64,000 bases of DNA, taken from positions 304,184,001 to 304,248,000 of the forward strand of contig OX465598.1 of the NCBI GenBank assembly GCA_950022295.1, written 5' to 3'. Both the position numbers and the translations under genes were made by a program. Below are positions 1 to 10,118 of the stretch, piece by piece (position 1 is the first letter of the stretch; every line of letters begins with the position of its first letter). This DNA is from Bromus sterilis (lineage: Eukaryota; Streptophyta; Magnoliopsida; Poales; Poaceae). The notes beneath the pieces are model-generated. The model had not been told where the DNA came from, searched no databases, and saw only the letters and a list, made by a program, of their open reading frames with translations.

Positions 1-513
1 GTAGTTAGTTATTGTATTGTAGTTAGTTAGGTTAGAAGAAGAAAAAATAATTAAAAGAAGAGGAAAAGGAGAAATAAGAGAAAATAATAATTAGTTAGGT
101 TATTGTATTGTAGCTATTTCTTTTAGTAATTTTATTAGTGTTATTTTCTATGTACTGTTAGTACTAGTATTGTAGTTAGTTATTGTATTGTAGTTAGTTA
201 GGTTAGAAGAAGAAAAAATAATTAAAAGAAGAGGAAAAAGAGAAATAAGAGAAAAAAATAATTAGTTAGGTTATTTTATTGTAGCTATTTCTTTTAGTAA
301 TTTTATTAGTGTTATTTTCTATGTACTGTTAGTACTAGTATTGTAGTTAGTTATTGTATTGTCGTTAGTTAGGTTAGAAGAAGAAAAAATAATTAAAAGA
401 AGAGGAAAAAGAGAAATAAGAGAAAAAAATAATTAGTTAGGTTATTGTATTGTAGCTATTTCTTTTAGTAATTTTATTAGTGTTATTTTCTATGTACTGT
501 TAGTACTAGTATT
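1..513. repeat. 171-bp tandem repeat, three copies
   Basis: Three consecutive units (1-171, 172-342, 343-513) repeat with an exact 171-bp period and only a few substitutions. Each unit starts with GTAGTTAGTTATTGTATTG and ends with a TACTGTTAGTACTAGTATT segment. The array is AT-rich with a short purine run in each unit, and it begins at the window edge, so more copies may lie upstream. It may be a minisatellite inside the 5' part of the neighbouring CACTA element; that placement is inference. Confidence 0.9.
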
Positions 514-539
514 GTTAGCAATTTGTTTTATTTTGTTTT

Positions 540-870
540 AATTAGATGTAGTTTTAGTTAAAAAAGAAGTGAAAGAAAAAATAGGAGAAGAATAAAAGGA
601 TATAAAGAGAAGTAGAAGAAAAGGGAAAAATAAGAAGTAGAAGGAAAAGAAAAAAGATATAGGAAATAGAAGAAGAAGAAGAAGGAGAAGGAGGAGGAGG
701 AGGAGAAGAAGAAGAAAAGAAGGAGGAGGAGGAGGATAAGAAGAAGAAGGTGAAGAAGAAGGAGAAGGAGGAGAAGAAGAATAAGAAGTTGGGGGTGAAG
801 AAGGAGGAGGAGGAGAAAAAAATATAAATGAAATAAATGTAAATAATAGGAAAAACAAAAGAAAAAAATA
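540..870 (+). repeat. Purine-rich (GA) low-complexity tract
   Basis: About 330 bases of the + strand consist almost only of A and G, built from GAA, GGA and GAGGAGGAG microsatellite runs. The minus-strand complement reads as Leu/Ser/Phe-rich pseudo-proteins, which are composition artefacts and not genes. Nothing else is seen between the tandem array and the start of the CACTA leader. Confidence 0.85.
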
Positions 871-1143
871 TAGATGTAATTACCGGTATATCGAGTCTCC
901 ATGTTGATTGTGTTCATTTTAAAGTGCAGGTCTTTCCCTGTTGTGTGGGTCCGGTGTTCGACGACCTCCGCCCCCTCCATTCGACGACCTCCTTGAGTTT
1001 GAGGGTGAGCAAAACAATTCTTATCCTCTCCCCCCCTTTCCTTTGCTCAATTCTGGCCTTAAAATAGCTAACTAGGTAGATTTAGTATATTCATATGTAA
1101 AGTCGCGTAACCAGTATGCGTCTCCCGTTCGAAAGGGTTACAG

Positions 1144-1175
1144 TTATAAATATGCATTCATTTGCATATTTATAA
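1144..1175. promoter_or_regulatory. Perfect 13-bp inverted repeat containing a TATA-like motif
   Basis: TTATAAATATGCA at 1144-1156 is matched exactly by its reverse complement at 1163-1175, with a 6-base loop. It lies about 330 bases upstream of the TNP2 start. The TATAAATA core could act as a TATA box for the transposase transcript, or the palindrome could be a structural element. Position and motif are seen; function is inference. Confidence 0.45.
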
Positions 1176-1216
1176 TAGTGATTCTTTCGAATTGTCCAAC
1201 GTTATCCATGGACAGC

Positions 1217-1426
1217 CCGAGTATGTGTAGATTGGGTCGGTTTTCCATGCTCTGGTCCTGATCCGACGCGGAATTTCGTCAGCGCCTCCCTGTTGTTCTC
1301 CGGATACACAACCTCTCGGCTTGTTGTCGAGACGTGTATTAGGAGAACAGCGGGGAGGTGCTGCCGAAATACCGCGTCGGATCGGGACCAAAGCATGGGA
1401 AACCGACCCAATCTACACATACTCAG
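1217..1426. repeat. Long imperfect hairpin upstream of the transposase
   Basis: The left arm (about 1217-1310) and right arm (about 1333-1426) are imperfect reverse complements separated by a very small loop. AGTATGTGTAGAT at 1220-1232 pairs with ATCTACACATACT at 1411-1423, and the pairing continues inward through CGACGCGG/CCGCGTCG and the GTTCTCC/GGAGAAC-type blocks. Translating the two strands independently gives nearly the same peptide (GSGPxHGKPTQSTHT), which confirms the arms. It lies just before the likely TNP2 start codon at 1505 and would be in the 5' leader if transcription starts near the TATA-like motif at 1144. Confidence 0.85.
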
Positions 1427-1504
1427 GTGGGATTAGGACCTAATCAGAAAGTGGACGTAATAAAATGGTATATTTGTTGTTTAGTAGTTAGCTGTAGCAA
1501 CAAG

Positions 1505-4500
1505 ATGAGCGATGATCGTGCGTGGATGTACACTGGTTGCCCTAATCAGAAAGATATCACCAATGAATGGGCAATGAAAACCAAGGAGTTTCTGAGAGCG
1601 GCGTTTGCAAATGGGCAGAGAAAAACCTGGTGCCCCTGCGTTAGGTGCGACAATTATAAACATGCGACAGAGGTGGATATGGGTAAACACTTGCAGAAGT
1701 GGGGTTATAAGCCTGGTTATACGGTGTGGACCTTCCATGGCGAGTCTGGCGGACGACGGAGAGAGGAGGTGGTCCGTCAGCGCACGGATGAGTACGGAAC
1801 CGGGATCGAAGACATGGTGCAGGACTTTGAAGATGCGCGGGATGAGGACGATGAGATGGAGGAATCTGCGAAGGCCTTCTATGATATGTTGGAGTCTTCG
1901 AAACGTCCGTTGCACGCTCACACTGAGCTTTGTCAGCTCGATGCCATCGCACATTTGATCGCTTTGAAGGCACAATTCAACTTGGGCACAGATTGTTACA
2001 ATGCGATCACGACCCTAATTGGGCGGTTTCTACGAAAAGATCATGTTATGCCTGCAAACGTGTACCAATCGGATAAAATCCTCAAGGTACTTAAGATGCC
2101 CTATGAGCAGATACATGCTTGTGAAAATGGATGTGCTTTATTTAGGAAAGAGTATGCGGACGAAGACTATTGTCCCAAATGCAAGTCATCCAGGTATGTT
2201 GTGGTAGACAATGGTCAAGGTGAGAAGACGCAGACCAAAATACCTGTAAATGTTCTTAGGTATCTTCGAGTGATACCAAGAATTCAACGCCTTTACATGA
2301 TGGAAGAGACAGCCAGACAGATGACATGGCACAAACATGGGAAGAGAACAGAATTTGATGCAGATGGGAAGCCGATGTTGACTCACCCATCGGATGGTTC
2401 AGCATGGAAGCACTTTGATGAAAAACATTCGGAAAAAGCTAAGGAGCCAAGGCATTGCCGAATCGCCGTCGGCACAGATGGGTTCAATCCTTTCGGTCTG
2501 ATGGCAGCCCCATACAGTTGTTGGCCTGTATTTGTCATGCCACTCAATCTCCCCCCCTCAGAGATTATGAAAAGGAAGAACATTTTCCAGACGTTGATAA
2601 TACCAGGGCCCAAATATCCGGGGAAGAATATGGATGTGTACATGCAACCGCTTAAGGAGGAATTGCAACAAGCTTGGGACGAAGGGTTCAAGACATACGA
2701 TGCAGCTAGCAAAAAGACCTTCAAAATGCATGTTTGGTACCAGTACTCGATGCATGACTTGCCGGCGTATGCGCTTTGCGCTGGCTTCTGTGTTCATGGA
2801 AAGTTCGGGTGCCCAACATACAAGGCTGCTCTTCAGTTTCATTGGCTGAGGGCGGGTGGCAAGTGTTCCTGCTTTGACTTGCATAGACAGTTTCTGCCTC
2901 CTAAGCATCCTTTTAGAAAAGACAAGAAGAACTTCATAAAAGGCAAAGTTGTCAAAAACCTGGGAGCACCTACGATGACGGGCGAACATGTCTTGGCACA
3001 GTTGAACTCTCTCGAGCCTGATCCAGAACGTCCCGGGTATTTCAAGGGATATAATTCGGAACACGCCTGGACTCACAAGACATGCTTCTGAGATCTCCCC
3101 TACTTCAAAGACCTCGAACTTCCACACAATATTGACGTGATGCACACTGAAAAAAATATCGGCGAGGCCCTGTTTGGTACATTTTTCGGCATAGATGGGA
3201 AGTCAAAGGATAATCCTAAAGCTAGAGTCGACCAGGAGACTCTATGTGATAGACCCTCACAGAACATGCGACAGCCGAAAGGAAAGAAGAATTGGTCCAA
3301 GCCAAGGGCCTGGTTCAATCTTGAAAGGGGGCATATCAGGGAAATTCTCTTGTGGGTGCAAAACAGTTTGATGTTCCCCGATGGGTATGCAGCGAATCTG
3401 AGGAGGGGAGCGAGTCCTGAAAAACATAAAATATTAGGGCGGAAGAGTCATGATTGGCACATATGGCTTGAGCGGTTAATGCCGGTAATGTTGCGCAGCT
3501 ATATCCCCGAGGAAGAGTGGCTAGTACTGGCAGAACTGAGCTATTTCGTTCATGTTCTTTGTGCTAAAGAACTATCCGATGGCGTGCTAGAAGACATGGA
3601 AGATATGGCGCCGGAGTTGCTCTGCAAGTTAGAGAAGATCTTTCCACCGGGTTTTTTTAATCCGATGCAGCATTTGATATTGCATCTCCCGACCGAGGCA
3701 AGATTAGGGGGCCCTGTGCAAAATCGTTGGTGCTATTCAACGGAGAGAATGCAGAAGACGCTTCGAGCAAAATGTAAAAATAAACGTAGAATTGAAGCAT
3801 CGATGGCCGAGGATTTCATTACCGAGGAGGCGGCAAACTTCGTGACAGCACATTATGAAGCCAAAAATCGCCATTTGCATAATCCAAAGCCTCGGTACAA
3901 TACTGGCGACCCCCAACGGCGTCAATCCAACCTCAGCCTATTCAAAGGGAATCTTGGACCTGTTGGTGCTTCGAGAAATAAGATTTTGGATATCAAAGAA
4001 TGGCAGACTCTTACACTGTATATCTTCACCAACCTAACAGAAGTGCGACCGTACATCGAGTAAGTGCTCGGTACGTACATTGTTTCGCAACTTCTAATAA
4101 TTCTTGTTTCTTATTAATTCCCCTGAATTCATACAGTCGATACGTCGCCAAATTCGCGAATGGAGTGGTTATTGAAAGTGATTCCATCGCAGAGTATGAG
4201 CTTCTTGCCAATCAAGGAGACGGCAATCCTGGTTTCATCTCTTGGTTCAAACGAACGGTAACTATCATTCATATATAGGGTTTCATTTGTTGGTTCGACC
4301 TATTTTTCACTAATATAACAATCCTTTCCTATAAAACTTATAGGCAAATGAGGAGCCTATGGACGCCGAATTGAGACAAGTCGCTAATGGTTTTGACAAT
4401 AAGGTCCGTGTATTTGAGAAATACGACATCAACGGGTATCGCTTTCGTACCGTTGATAAAGAGCGAAAAATGGCCGATCGAAAAAGTACAAATTCGGGTG

Positions 4501-5168
4501 TCTCTGCTGTCGGCGACGGAGGTATTGAGTATTATGGAAGAGTTGAAGCAATATACGAACTTCTATTCTATGGTGAAAATCCTCCCAACGTCGTTGTCTT
4601 CAAATGTCAATGGTTTCTCCCGTCGAGGACTAGACGAACTCATGAACATGTAGGTCTAGTCGAAATTCGACAAGACACCCATTTTAATGTCCCTGATGTC
4701 TATATTACGGCTCAACAGGCCACCCAGGTTTTCTATCTGTCCTACCCCTGCCAAACGGTTGAAAACCTGAAAGGTTGGGATGTCGTTTATGATGTGCCAC
4801 CTCATATTAGACCACCTCCCCCAAATGAAGAGGATTATGTACCGCACATTGACCCAGAGACATATGAAGGAGAATTCTTCCAAGAAACACGCGTGATAAA
4901 AAAACGTTTCCGAAACATCTCTACGCAACCCCAGAACATGGAAGAAGACAATGAGAGTGAACCCGCTAACGACGATGTTGAAGAGCCTGAAGAAGAAGAG
5001 GTTACTGCTCCAGATGACCTGTCAATGCTTGACCGTTTACATAAAGGCCTTCCAAATGTTGGTGTTGTTGAACCTGATGAGGCCATCATTATCGACGACA
5101 CGCGTGATAGCGATGACGATCCTTCAATTGATCGCGTAGAAGAGACCGATGATCCCGACTATTGCTAG
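1505..5168 (+). pseudogene. TNP2-type CACTA transposase (TNPD-like), one nonsense codon
   Basis: The catalytic transposase of the CACTA element, acting on element ends in the nucleus. Proposed exons are 1505-4059, 4137-4257 and 4344-5168. Introns begin GT and end AG, phases match, and about 1166 residues result. The start at 1505 (MSDDRAWM) is the usual family N-terminus; the frame is open further upstream to 1358 through the hairpin. Order: transposase-associated domain (residues ~4-78, with CPCVRCDN), a Cys-rich segment (ENGCALFR...DYCPKCKSS, ~200-225), Transposase_21/TNP2 core (~250-530 with GTDGFNPFG, then IDVMHTEKN after the stop), DUF4218 (~648-790, LEKIFPPGFF and GGPVQNRW), DUF4216 (~957-1030) and an acidic C-terminus. 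A TGA at 3089-3091 (codon 529) replaces an expected Trp between HKTCF and DLPYF, in the same frame. It cuts off part of the catalytic core and both DUF domains. Otherwise the frame is open. Confidence 0.9.
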
Positions 5169-5310
5169 TTGTATGCATCTCAACTTTAATTACATTATTC
5201 TCATTAGTTGTATATATTCTCATTATTGCAGTAATTACTGTTGTATTATTAATTCTTTTTCTCATTGTACTAATTATTTTATTTTAATTCTTGGCAGGTT
5301 CGTGACAGAT

Positions 5311-7697
5311 ATGGAGGGCGAGACCTCAGGCTCGCGAGGGAGGGGTCGGGGTCATGCGCTCCCACCTCTGGCTCTACGGAGGTCTTTGCTCGAGAGTATT
5401 TCCTCGCCTCCTCCTTCTACTGATGAGCCGCCCAGGGGGAGAGGAGGTCGTAAGAAGACCGGGAGAGGCAAAGCAGGTGGTGGCCGCGGGAAAGGGAGAC
5501 GAGCACCTGCTGCTGCTTCCTCACCACCACCTCCGGCTGATTCACCAGAGCACTGCAGGGTGGACCAGCCTGAGGTGGAGGAGGAGGCTACGTCCACCCG
5601 CACGACCTGGAGTCCCTGGCCGGATCAGCCGGAGCAGCACACGCCTGAGGGGGAGGCTGGTGCCGAGCTGGACACTACGGATGAGGAGGAGGTAGCTGAG
5701 GGTACCACCGTGTACCAGCGTGGGGGTACACGGCTCCCGTCCGTGCCGGTGACTCCCGCCCATAAGTGGTTGATTACGCCTGATGGAGAGACGTAAGTGC
5801 ACTTATACTCTCTTCCGGTACCTTCTATACTTATGTCTATCTGATGGCTTTGTCTTTTTATACTGCAGGGGTTGGATATACGGCAATGGTGTCCGCAATC
5901 CCAACTCCATCCTTGGTGTGCTCGTCAGGGAGAACTTCCCGGGGCTGGTTCAATTGCCCGGACCTGATGAGGTTCCGCAGCCTGGACTCAAGTGGGAGCA
6001 CTATTGTGCTGCCCCGGCCCCGCCGGATACGACCATCAACGGGGTCGAATGCCACACCAGAGCCGACATGGTCATCAACGACTTTTGGGTAATTTCTGTT
6101 TCACACAATAAAATCATGCTATTGCAGTGTTGTCTCGTGCACTCATCAGTGTTGTCATCAGTGTTGTCTCATCAGTGCACTCATCAGTGTTGTCTCGTGA
6201 TATTGCAGGTCTACTACAAGGTCGATGAGTCCAAGGAGCAGGAGGCGGAGGACGTGTTAGTTGCAGAGGCCACGCGCCTCTTGCAGAACACAAGGCACGA
6301 GATGCGAGTGCCGGCGGTCCGTGACTACTACGCCAAGCAAGGGCGCAAGCGTAGCAAGAAGGACTGCCGCAAGAAGTTTCTGACCAGGGCCCAGTACATG
6401 ACGGTAACCCTTCTTAAGTCTTGAATAGTTTGCTTGATTTGATTCCTATCTAGGCTACTTATTAGTTTCCTTGTTTACTAACTTAGGCGCCACCGAGATG
6501 GTGTGCGGACAAGATGGATTGTTGGGAGGCCATTGTGGACCACTGGTGCTCAGATGCCTGGTTGGCCATCCACAACAATGCCAAGGAGCGCCGCGCCCAA
6601 ATGGTTGGTGTGCCACACCATCAAGGAAGCCGCAACTTAGCTGGTTACGGGAATAAATGGGTATGTGCTTTGCTTCAATTTTCATGCAAATTCTACTTTT
6701 CTTTGTCTTTTTGGCACCCACAACTTACTAATATCGTGCTTTGCTTTGTCTTTTAGGCGGAGCATAATAAAACGGAGGTGCCTCAGGTGTTCGACATGTA
6801 TGGCATGGCCCATACAGCGTCGTACAAGAAGGCAAAGGCGCTCTCAGAGTCTGATCTCGCCAGTCCTTCGACTTTCACCAAAATTGCCGCCTACAGTAAG
6901 CTCAAGGCTTATACTGAGGTGGCGAAGGAGAAGCACGGGGAGGATTATAACCCTCTTGGGAAGCCTATTGAGCCGGAGCTGGTGATGATCTCTGGTGGCG
7001 GAAGGCGCCATGGCGCCATGGCCATTGGAGATAAGTTGATCAGGTGCGATAAGACTCTTCCTGAGATCAAGGCGCGCCAAACGAGCTCTTCTCCTGCCAT
7101 AAGGACTCGTCCGCGGCCAGTCGACCTCGCTATCCAGGTTATCCATAAGGACTCTTGCATTCTTGTTTTCTCTCATCGAATATTACAATGCTAACTAGAG
7201 GAGTGGGGTTGCAGGAAGCTCTTGAGAAAGAGCGACAGAACATCCAGCGGCTACTGGAGGAGAAGGAGCGGTTTGCAGAGGAGAAGGCAGCGGAGAGAGA
7301 GCGGCTGGCGGAGGAGAGGACGGCGAAGGCTCTCGAGGAGGCCGCGGCACGACACGATGCATCGAATCGGGCCTTGTATGAGCTCTTCGTGGTAAGTCAC
7401 TTGTTCATATTCACCCAAAGAATGCGTCATGAGTGGCCTAATATGATTGACTCATGAATAACAAATGTGTAGACTATGTGCGAGAAGACTGGTCAGGCCG
7501 CTCCACCGATGCCGATCATTTCTCCTGTGGGGACGGTGAGTATCTTTCGATGATCATCAATACCATATTGAGTGGCGTCGTTGTAACCTCTAGTTGATCT
7601 TTTTGTGCAGCATAACTCTCGGGCTGCGTCCCATGACCCTTCTCCACCGTCAACATCGGGCAACCCGACGGATGCTTCTCAGCCACCTCAGCCTTGA
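5311..7697 (+). CDS. CACTA second protein, Ptta/En/Spm (Transposase_24) type, eight exons
   Basis: Exons 5311-5792, 5869-6088, 6209-6403, 6487-6660, 6757-7137, 7215-7391, 7473-7535 and 7611-7697 join into one open frame of 592 residues. Every intron is GT-AG and all phases agree, so this copy looks intact. The N-terminal ~150 residues are Gly/Arg/Pro-rich low complexity. A segment with GWIYGNGVRNPNSILGVLVR follows, then the conserved plant-transposase region (~235-350: YYKVDESKEQEAED, KKDCRKKFLTRAQYM, WCSDAWLAIHNNAKERR), a PQVFDMYGMAHT block, and a charged coiled-coil-like exon 6 (~485-543). By analogy with TNPA it should bind the subterminal repeats; that is inference. The ATG lies 142 bases past the TNP2 stop. 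A likely acceptor (TTGGCAG, ending 5297) just before it would allow splicing from a shared upstream promoter, as in En/Spm. Confidence 0.85.
6120..6205 (+). repeat. Short tandem repeat inside intron 2
   Basis: Intron 6089-6208 contains several alternating copies of CAGTGTTGTCTCGTGCACTCAT-like units (core CATCAGTGTTGTC). They are imperfect and look like a small local expansion. Splice sites on both sides are unaffected. Confidence 0.6.
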
Positions 7698-7719
7698 GGG
7701 CTACACTCCGGTAAGTTTT

Positions 7720-8035
7720 AAAATGCTTAGTTAGTTTGAAAATGCATATTTAGCTTCTAAAATCCTATATTTAATCAAAAAATGCCATACTTTGCATATT
7801 TTGCACATAAAAGACATAACTAGCTTAGTTAGTTCAAAAACTTACATAGTCAACTTAGTTTGCTCACAAAATGCTAAATCTAGCTTAATTGGGTCAAAAA
7901 TGCTAAAGCTAGCTTAAATTGGCTCAACAATTGCTAAAGTTTGCTTAGTTGCTAAAAAATGCTAAATTTAGCTCAATTTCCTGAAAATATGCTAACTCTA
8001 GCTTAATTTGATCACCATTGCTTATGTTAGCTTTG
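7720..8035 (+). repeat. Degenerate AT-rich short repeats 3' of the CACTA genes
   Basis: About eight loose copies of a ~30-35-bp motif built from AAAATGCTAAATCTAGCTTAA and TTGGCTCAAAA follow the stop codon at 7697. The copies vary, so this is an old minisatellite-like 3' untranslated or spacer region. No gene is seen. Confidence 0.6.
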
Positions 8036-8040
8036 TCTGC

Positions 8041-8165
8041 TCAAAAGAAGAAGAAAATAGAAGAAGGAGAGGATCTTTTTTTCTTCTTCTTCTTCTTCTA
8101 GATTCTTCTTCTTCTCTTCTCCTTCTTCTTCTTGTTCTTCTCCTTATTCTTCTTATAACTTTTTT
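8041..8165. repeat. GA run followed by CTT microsatellite
   Basis: A ~30-base purine run (AAGAAGAAGAAAATAGAAG) is followed by ~90 bases of CTT/TTC repeats, so the segment could fold back on itself. The small open frame across it (8008-8232) is Ser/Leu low complexity and is not treated as a gene. From 8166 to 8480 I see only AT-rich sequence with TTGTTGGA-type repetition. Confidence 0.7.
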
Positions 8166-8483
8166 AGCTTCATTTTGCAGATTTGCTTCAAGGGAGTCAT
8201 GCTATGATGGAGTGCTGCATTTGGACTTGTAGTTTAGTTTCATAAACTGTTTTGGTCACTATGTGCTATGTATGTGCCATGTATATATGTGAAACTATGA
8301 AATGCTTGTTGGAACCTTGTTCACATGTGAATCTTGTATGAAAACCTTGTTGGAGACTATATATTGTTGTTGGTTACTATATACTGTTTGTTGGATTCTA
8401 TATAATGTTGTTGGAGATTATATATATATTTGTCAAAATGAAGGGATTTGAAAGAAAACAGATAAAACAGAGGCTATATAGCC

Positions 8484-8957
8484 TCTTTGCCGTCAGCAAG
8501 CAGACGGCAAAGGCCTTTGCCGTCTGCTTGCAGTTCGCAAAGAGGACACGTGGCGCCCAGCTGTGCAATCTGGCAACAGCTGGGTGACCATTTGGTCATT
8601 ATGCCGTCTGCCACCGGCAAGGCAGACGGCAAAGAGTAGGACTTTGCCGTCTGCTTCTGGACGGCAAACATATGACGTCACCGCTCTTTGCCGTCTGTCC
8701 GTAGACGGCAACCCCGCCGTTAAGGGCCTGACGGAGCCAGCCGACACAGCTTCGTCGTCAAGCTTCTCTGCCGTCTGTTTCTTATTCCAGCGGACGGCAA
8801 ACATCTTTGCCGTCCGTCGATATACAACAGACGGCAACGCACCTCTTTGCCGATGAAATGGCTGACGGGTGCTTTACCGTCCGGGGGCAGACGGCAAAGG
8901 GTTTTGCCGTCGGCCATTCAGGTGTTTGCCGTTCGCCCTGGCAGACGGCAAACAGGC
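8484..8957. repeat. CACTA subterminal repeat array
   Basis: About 18 copies of a ~10-12-bp motif occur in both orientations, TTTGCCGTCTGC and GCAGACGGCAAAG, often as closely facing pairs (8485-8510, 8643-8668, 8687-8711, 8806-8839, 8889-8910). Such arrays flank CACTA termini and are the binding sites of the TNPA-type protein. The final copies at 8928-8952 are followed directly by unrelated LTR sequence, so the terminal inverted repeat itself is missing. Confidence 0.9.
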
Positions 8958-8985
8958 GAATTCCATCTTTGAAAAGTCTTATAAA

Positions 8986-9142
8986 GATACCAGAGGAATT
9001 TTTGGAAGCAATTTTTATCTGGCCTTTTGAATTAAATTCTGTAGGGATTTTCTTTTCCCCAATTTTGAATTTCTTTTGAAATTTTCACATGATGCAAAGG
9101 GGCACTCAAATCCTAGCACTTACCCTAGTTGGGGTTCTGACA
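8986..9142 (-). mobile_element. Gypsy LTR 5'-terminal fragment (minus orientation)
   Basis: The segment ends in TTGGGGTTCTGACA, the plus-strand form of the LTR start TGTCAGAACCCC, and matches the same end at 11483, 26057 and 52562. Only ~157 bp remain. The left junction has an 18-bp piece (8968-8985) inverted relative to the LTR consensus. The right junction drops directly into integrase sequence, so ~550 bp of the 3' coding region found in complete copies are missing. Confidence 0.85.
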
Positions 9143-10118
9143 TTGCTCTTCTGCTTCCTTGATCATATCCGGTCCAAAGAATTGTCTTTCACCAGTTTCT
9201 GACCAGTATAGGGGTGTTCGACATCGTCGTCCATAGAGGAGTTCAAAAGGAGCCATGTTCAGACTAGATAGGAAACTGTTGTTATAAGAAAATTCGGCAA
9301 ATGGAAGAGATTTCTCCCAATTCTTTCCGAAAGAGATAACACAAGGTCTGAGCATGTCTTCCATGATTTGATTAACCCTTTCAACTTAACCGCTAGACTG
9401 AGGATGGAAAGATGTGCTAAAGGAGAGATGAGTTCCCATAGAATTCTGAAAGCTTCCCCAAAATCTAGAGGTGAAAAGGCTACCTCGATCAGAATTGATT
9501 TCCAAAGGAACAACGTGAAGAGACACAATTCGAGAGACGTACAAGTCCGCCAACTAACTAGAAGTTATAGACTCGCGAACGGGAAGGAAGTGAGCAACTT
9601 TGGAAAGTATGTCAATGGCAAGGAAGATGGCATCATTTCCTTTCTGGGTTTTTGGAAAGCCGGTGATAAAGTCCATACCGACTTTGTCCCATTTCCACTC
9701 TGGAATAGGCAAAGGTTGAAGTGTGCCAGCAGGTCTTTGGTGTTCCGCCTTAATGCGACGACAAACATCACATTCAGCAACAAATCGAGCAATGTCTCTC
9801 TTCATCCTAGTCCACCAAAATCTCTGGCGTAGATCTCGGTACATTTTTGTGCTACCGGGATGAATTTAGAGGGGTGTGTCATGGGCTTCTTTGAGGATGA
9901 GTTGCCTTAGATCCCTATTCTTAGGTATTACCAAACGATTTTCAAAGAATACCGTTCCTTTACTATCTGTGGAGAAACATTTAGCAACTCCGCTACCAAT
10001 GTTCTCCTTGATCCTGCGAACAATCTCGAGGTTGAGCTTTCGAAATTCCTCATGAAGAAGTGGTTGATACTGTTGTAACATGAGGTTGTTACAATACGAC
10101 TTACGACTTAGTGCATCA
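9143..10118 (-). pseudogene. Gypsy pol fragment: RNase H end, linker and integrase
   Basis: Minus-strand fragment of the chromoviral polyprotein. Visible parts run from the linker (MLQQYQPLLHEEF) through the integrase zinc region (HDTPL, CDVCRRIKAEHQRPAG) and catalytic core (GMDFITGFPKTQKGNDAIF, then FxLLYGRRCRTPLY). It has several frame breaks. Relative to the copy at 12805-13449 it lacks ~80 bp around 10027, with GAACA at the deletion edges. The left end abuts an LTR end and the right end is fused at 10118/10119 to the middle of another LTR. It is dead remnant sequence and not expressed protein. Confidence 0.85.

Larger units (their letters stand above)
871..8957 (+). mobile_element. CACTA (En/Spm) DNA transposon, incomplete at both ends
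   Basis: The element is identified by its two genes in tandem on the + strand, a TNP2-type transposase (1505-5168) and a Transposase_24-type gene (5311-7697). A dense array of TTTGCCGTCTGC / GCAGACGGCAAAG subterminal repeats follows (8484-8957). CACTA elements end in a CACTA-starting terminal inverted repeat. None is found: on the right the array stops abruptly at a Gypsy LTR fragment near 8960-8990. On the left no TIR or matching subterminal array is seen, so the 5' end is probably upstream of the window. The left boundary given here is arbitrary. The 171-bp array and purine tract may also belong to the element. The stretch 871-1143 holds leader-like sequence with a short internal duplication (GACGACCTCC near 960 and 982) but no gene. 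Confidence 0.88.

Noticed and set aside
1..513. CRISPR-like array
   Set aside because: The 171-bp units are contiguous with no unique spacers, and the sequence is a plant genome.
538..980. Minus-strand frames of 106 and 140 residues rich in Leu, Ser and Pro
   Set aside because: They are the complement of a GA microsatellite; composition alone explains the open frame.
1170..1420. Two minus-strand frames (73 and 72 residues) before the transposase
   Set aside because: They are the mirror of the hairpin arms; their peptide repeats the + strand frame.
1358..1504. Use of the ATG at 1358 as transposase start
   Set aside because: The 49 extra residues come from the hairpin arm and leader; family proteins usually begin near MSDDRxWMY, so 1505 was chosen.
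8008..8232. 74-residue ORF after the CACTA genes
   Set aside because: Made of a CTT microsatellite; no conserved residues.
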